A stretch of 33,401 nucleotides of DNA. Source: a virus. The stretch covers positions 1 to 33,401 of IMG/VR virus record IMGVR_UViG_3300009009_000033, one strand, 5' to 3'. Within the stretch, counting starts at the first letter, position 1. Each line of letters starts with the position of its first letter. The notes beneath the pieces are model-generated. The model was given only the letters and a program-made list of their open reading frames with translations, made no database searches and had not been told where the DNA came from. Positions 31,696 through 33,401 of the stretch are shown piece after piece. The translations under genes were made by a program, and so were the position numbers.

Positions 31696-31794
31696 TTAAC
31701 CGGTGACGATTAGTCTTCCGAAATCCTGTGCACTGTCAGAGGGGGTCGGCGCCTCCTCCGGAGCCAGACTTTTGATCTCGATTGCGTAGCTCAT
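31696..31794 (-). CDS. 32-residue micro-ORF upstream of terS
   Basis: This 32-residue frame has sensible composition (SYAIEIKSLAPEEAP then SDSAQDFGRLIVTG) and ends one base before the terS ATG, an arrangement like the coupled genes elsewhere in the window. A weak purine stretch lies upstream of its ATG. I do not recognise it. It could be a real small protein or a leader that couples terS translation, which otherwise lacks a good ribosome site. The evidence is position and compactness only. Confidence 0.42.
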   Translation of the reverse strand: MSYAIEIKSLAPEEAPTPSDSAQDFGRLIVTG

Positions 31795-32377
31795 CAGGGT
31801 CACTCTCGCTCGTTCCGTGGCTCGCTTCGGCTCAGTCAGCCGATGTTCACATGCGCACGTCAGCCATATTCGGCCGTCTCACCATTCAATGAGCAGACTC
31901 ATCAGCTCAAAGCCTCGCCCCGCCCTTACCTGGGTCACGTCTCACCCTGCCTCAGTGGTGCACTGTGCAATCTTTGCAGGCCAAAGTTCTCTCGCTCCGC
32001 CAGTACCGCGCGATCAATCCCCCGTCATTCCACCCCACCGATCCTGCCCCCTTCGAGCCCAACCTTTCCAGGGCTCCACCTCTCACCCCAGCTCTATCGC
32101 TTCCCTCTTCGGCTCGCGATCTTGCCTTCCCTATCCGCAGCAAAGCCAGAGCTCTGCGCCGTGCCGATATCCGTTGGGTGCGCGGTTGACTCTTCCTTGG
32201 GCTGGGGCCAGAACCGCTGGACCACCAACAATCCTAGCTCTGCCCACTTGGCGATAGCGGTCCACATCGTTCAGACTCGACTCTCAAGCGCGCCTAGGGT
32301 GCAACCGGTGGTGCGGGTTTCCGGGGGAGTGATTCCCTGCAGTGGATTCTCCCAACCCCCAGCCCCCTTCCCTCTCT
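31795..32377. other. Non-coding leader region with strong C-over-G skew
   Basis: No convincing gene lies in this ~580-base stretch. Open frames exist on both strands, but they are Pro/Ser/Arg-rich and lack ribosome sites. On the + strand, C outnumbers G by roughly three to one over 31981-32100 (59 C to 17 G by hand count), with pyrimidine runs. It separates the late operon from the P-loop gene at 32473. It may hold the late promoter and a long leader, and it neighbours terS, where a packaging site could lie. I could not find clear promoter boxes. Confidence 0.6.
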
Positions 32378-32401
32378 GTATACGCAGAATTTAGCGTATA
32401 C
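32378..32401. promoter_or_regulatory. Perfect 8-8-8 palindrome, likely operator
   Basis: GTATACGC at 32378-32385 and its complement at 32394-32401 flank an 8-base A/T-rich spacer. A TATACT box (32397-32402) overlaps the right arm and could be a -10 element for the + strand gene at 32473. A third GTATAC (32467-32472) directly precedes its ATG. The symmetric, promoter-like placement suits a dimeric repressor. No matching repressor gene is identified in the window. Confidence 0.65.
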
Positions 32402-32472
32402 TCACAACGAGCAACGACGTTCATGGTCAAACGACGTCGAGCTAGACGCGGTCGCAGGAGGTTCAAGTATAC

Positions 32473-32919
32473 ATGTCAATCGTTAACGAATGGGCCCTAG
32501 ATGTTCTCTTGTCCCGGTTCGCTCGTGTGGCCATCGTCGGTGGGCCTGGTCGAGGCAAGACCGAGCTAGCGTCCAGGGTGGGGGATCGCCCCGTCATTCA
32601 GGCCGACGATTGGAAAGCGGAAACGTGGGAGGCGCAACCGGGGCGGATTCTTGCCGCCTGTGGTGAGGCTGGTGAGCGTTTCGTGGTCGAGGGGACGCAG
32701 GTAGCCCGCGCGCTCCGCAAGGGGCTGCAAGTCGACGCTGTGCTCGTCCTCGAGCGACCCAAGCGCGAGCTGACGTCCCGGCAGGCCGCCATGGGCAAGG
32801 GTGCCGACACCATCCTCACAGAGTGGCGCCAGGGGCAACCGCGCCCGGGGCAACCATCGGCGACCGTGGTCGAGGAATCGGGTGCCGCGGGCTACATCGT
32901 GAACAATGCCGTCAGTTGA
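32473..32919 (+). CDS. Small P-loop NTPase/kinase-like protein
   Basis: This 148-residue protein has a Walker A motif GGPGRGKT (residues 23-30) after a hydrophobic strand FARVAIVG. It continues with RPVIQADDWK, a second strand RFVVEGTQVARAL and AVLVLERP. This is the pattern of small kinases of the adenylate-kinase/zeta type, where D45-D46 may be catalytic. The C-terminal part contains TILTEWRQ and no lid insertion that I can recognise. It may phosphorylate a nucleotide or another small molecule, or act as an NTPase switch. GGAGG lies 11 bases upstream of ATG 32473, a wide spacing. The upstream palindrome suggests tight repression. It overlaps the 53-residue - strand gene by eight bases. Confidence 0.72.
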   Translation: MSIVNEWALDVLLSRFARVAIVGGPGRGKTELASRVGDRPVIQADDWKAETWEAQPGRILAACGEAGERFVVEGTQVARALRKGLQVDAVLVLERPKRELTSRQAAMGKGADTILTEWRQGQPRPGQPSATVVEESGAAGYIVNNAVS

Positions 32920-33073
32920 GCGAGATCTCATGAAGCGGGTCAAAAGCCCAGCCTCGAAGGCGCCAATGCATGTACGGCGTCCCGCCTGTCGCAATGACGA
33001 GAAGCGCAAGCCCGGTCTGGCGGCAAACCGCGCGGCCCTGCTCCGGAGTGTCCTGAATCCATTCCCAGTTCAT
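32912..33073 (-). CDS. Hypothetical 53-residue protein
   Basis: This small frame encodes 53 residues with believable composition: MNWEWIQDTPEQGRAVCRQT, then LALLVIATGGTPYMHWRLRG and WAFDPLHEISLN. A central hydrophobic strand and aromatic clusters suggest a small folded domain. I do not recognise it. It converges on the P-loop gene, overlapping its last eight bases. Its ATG lies about 50 bases beyond the intrinsic terminator on the same strand, so it would need its own promoter, read-through or antitermination. No clear ribosome site is visible, and the function is unknown. Confidence 0.5.
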   Translation of the reverse strand: MNWEWIQDTPEQGRAVCRQTGLALLVIATGGTPYMHWRLRGWAFDPLHEISLN

Positions 33074-33122
33074 GGGCTGTGATTCGACCGGCTCGCGGCG
33101 GTGGTTGCGCGAAAAAGAAAAA

Positions 33123-33152
33123 AAGCCGGCAGGCTTTGTGACCTGCCGGCTT
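33123..33152 (-). terminator. Strong intrinsic terminator for - strand transcript
   Basis: An 11-bp perfect stem (AAGCCGGCAGG and its complement) has an 8-base loop and, on the minus strand, is followed by an unbroken U-rich tract (TTTTTTTCTTTTTC). It lies eight bases after the stop of the 38-residue gene, so it ends that transcript. On the + strand the hairpin lacks a U run. Confidence 0.93.
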
Positions 33153-33160
33153 CCCGATTG

Positions 33161-33277
33161 TTAAACGTGCATAGGGGTCTTGGCGCCGTTTAACGTCTTG
33201 ATTTTGACGGGTTTTCCGCACTTACAGCCCTTCGCGGTGCATGGGTAGGTGCGCTCGTCAGCCTTCTTTCGCTTCAT
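33161..33277 (-). CDS. 38-residue Cys-containing basic protein, zinc-knuckle-like
   Basis: This 38-residue protein reads MKRKKADERTYPCTAKGCKC then GKPVKIKTLNGAKTPMHV. Three cysteines (CTAKGCKCG) and a C-terminal His could make one metal site, and the N-terminus is basic, so nucleic-acid binding is possible. AGGAG lies eight bases before ATG 33277, and a strong terminator follows the stop by eight bases. Its start shares bases with the ATG of a + strand frame running off the window and with the stop of a - strand frame entering the window. The gene looks complete and genuine; the function is unknown. Confidence 0.7.
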   Translation of the reverse strand: MKRKKADERTYPCTAKGCKCGKPVKIKTLNGAKTPMHV

Positions 33278-33401
33278 GGAGGAATTCTCCTGCGATGGAA
33301 GCACTCTCCCCAGGCGCCTTGACGAAACCGAACCGTCGGATTACGAGTCCACTTCACGTTGGCTGTTTCGCGTTGACCCGGAAACGGGGAGAGCAGTGTA
33401 C
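33276..33401 (+). CDS. Possible 5' end of a gene running off the window
   Basis: A frame from ATG 33276 stays open to the window edge, with acidic, protein-like sequence (RLDETEPSDYESTSRWLFRV and DPETGRAVY). It has no ribosome site, and its start collides head-on with the 38-residue - strand gene, so only one may use this ATG region. On the minus strand another open frame enters the window (TLLSPFPGQRETANVKW, then AWGECFHRRRIPP) and ends in ATGA with the 38-residue gene. I cannot decide between the two without flanking sequence, so this entry is tentative. Confidence 0.3.
   Translation, partial: MEEFSCDGSTLPRRLDETEPSDYESTSRWLFRVDPETGRAVY

Noticed and set aside
31817-32394. Several open frames of 60-180 codons in the non-coding region
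   Set aside because: They are rich in Pro, Ser and Arg, overlap each other in different frames, lack ribosome sites and reflect the C-rich composition.
32423-32500. 25-residue Arg-rich frame (MVKRRRARRGRRRFKYT...) overlapping the P-loop gene start
   Set aside because: No ribosome site, and it overlaps the operator-to-start interval; a basic peptide from CGN-rich DNA is easily produced by chance. It could be a leader peptide but the support is too thin.
1-33401. CRISPR array, insertion sequence or transposase
   Set aside because: I saw no regularly spaced direct repeats with spacers, no DDE or Tn7/Mu-type transposase and no terminal repeats, despite the Mu-like tail genes.

Overview
The window is a G+C-rich segment of a temperate tailed phage with a contractile, Mu-type tail, read as free (unintegrated) phage DNA rather than as an integrated prophage. 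The integrase gene runs intact across a tRNA-Arg(ACG) 3'-half, which serves as the attachment core, and phage genes continue on both sides of it. Myxococcus phage Mx8 is the known precedent for an attP inside int. That parallel, the base composition and the style of the integrase tail suggest a Myxococcota (deltaproteobacterial) host, but this is inference; nothing in the window names the host.

Left arm, + strand, 1-6005: a tightly packed early/lysogeny operon in which most genes overlap the next by ATGA or GTGA. Its order is an unknown protein, a MazG-like pyrophosphohydrolase, an excisionase-like HTH protein, the tyrosine integrase with its internal attP, a 68-residue protein, a Dam-type adenine methyltransferase, a lipoprotein metalloprotease (metzincin-like HExxHxxGxxD), a 26-residue membrane peptide, a RecB/Cas4-like nuclease with a likely Fe-S cysteine set, a Sak4-like ATPase and an SSB-like protein with an acidic tail. 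The last three form a recombination module. A 12-bp inverted repeat and a small LexA-like winged-helix gene follow. The arm ends at a strong bidirectional terminator (6021-6051).

Central block, - strand, 31794 down to 6072: one long late operon, described in transcription order. Packaging and head: small micro-ORF, TerS, TerL, a tRNA-Met(CAT), an unknown virion-like protein, portal, scaffold, major capsid and four connector/neck genes. Tail: a gp10-like protein, a DUF2635-like protein, sheath, tube, tail chaperone, tape measure (920 aa), gpN-like, gp44/gpP-like hub, gp45-like, gp46-like and gp47-like baseplate proteins, then a second copy of the unknown virion-like protein and a gp48-like protein fused to a lectin-like domain. 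Tip and lysis: a Gly-rich fibre protein, a membrane/lipobox protein, a Cys-rich protein, a large Ala/Ser/Thr-repeat fibre, two small virion-like proteins and an XhlA-like holin. From gp38 to gp48 the order follows phage Mu; the head genes do not look Mu-like to me.

Right end, 31795-33401: about 580 bp without a convincing gene and with strong C-over-G skew, a perfect 8-8-8 palindrome (likely operator), a small P-loop protein on +, and two tiny - strand genes separated by a strong intrinsic terminator. No endolysin, CI-type repressor or replication initiator was found, so the genome continues beyond one or both ends.
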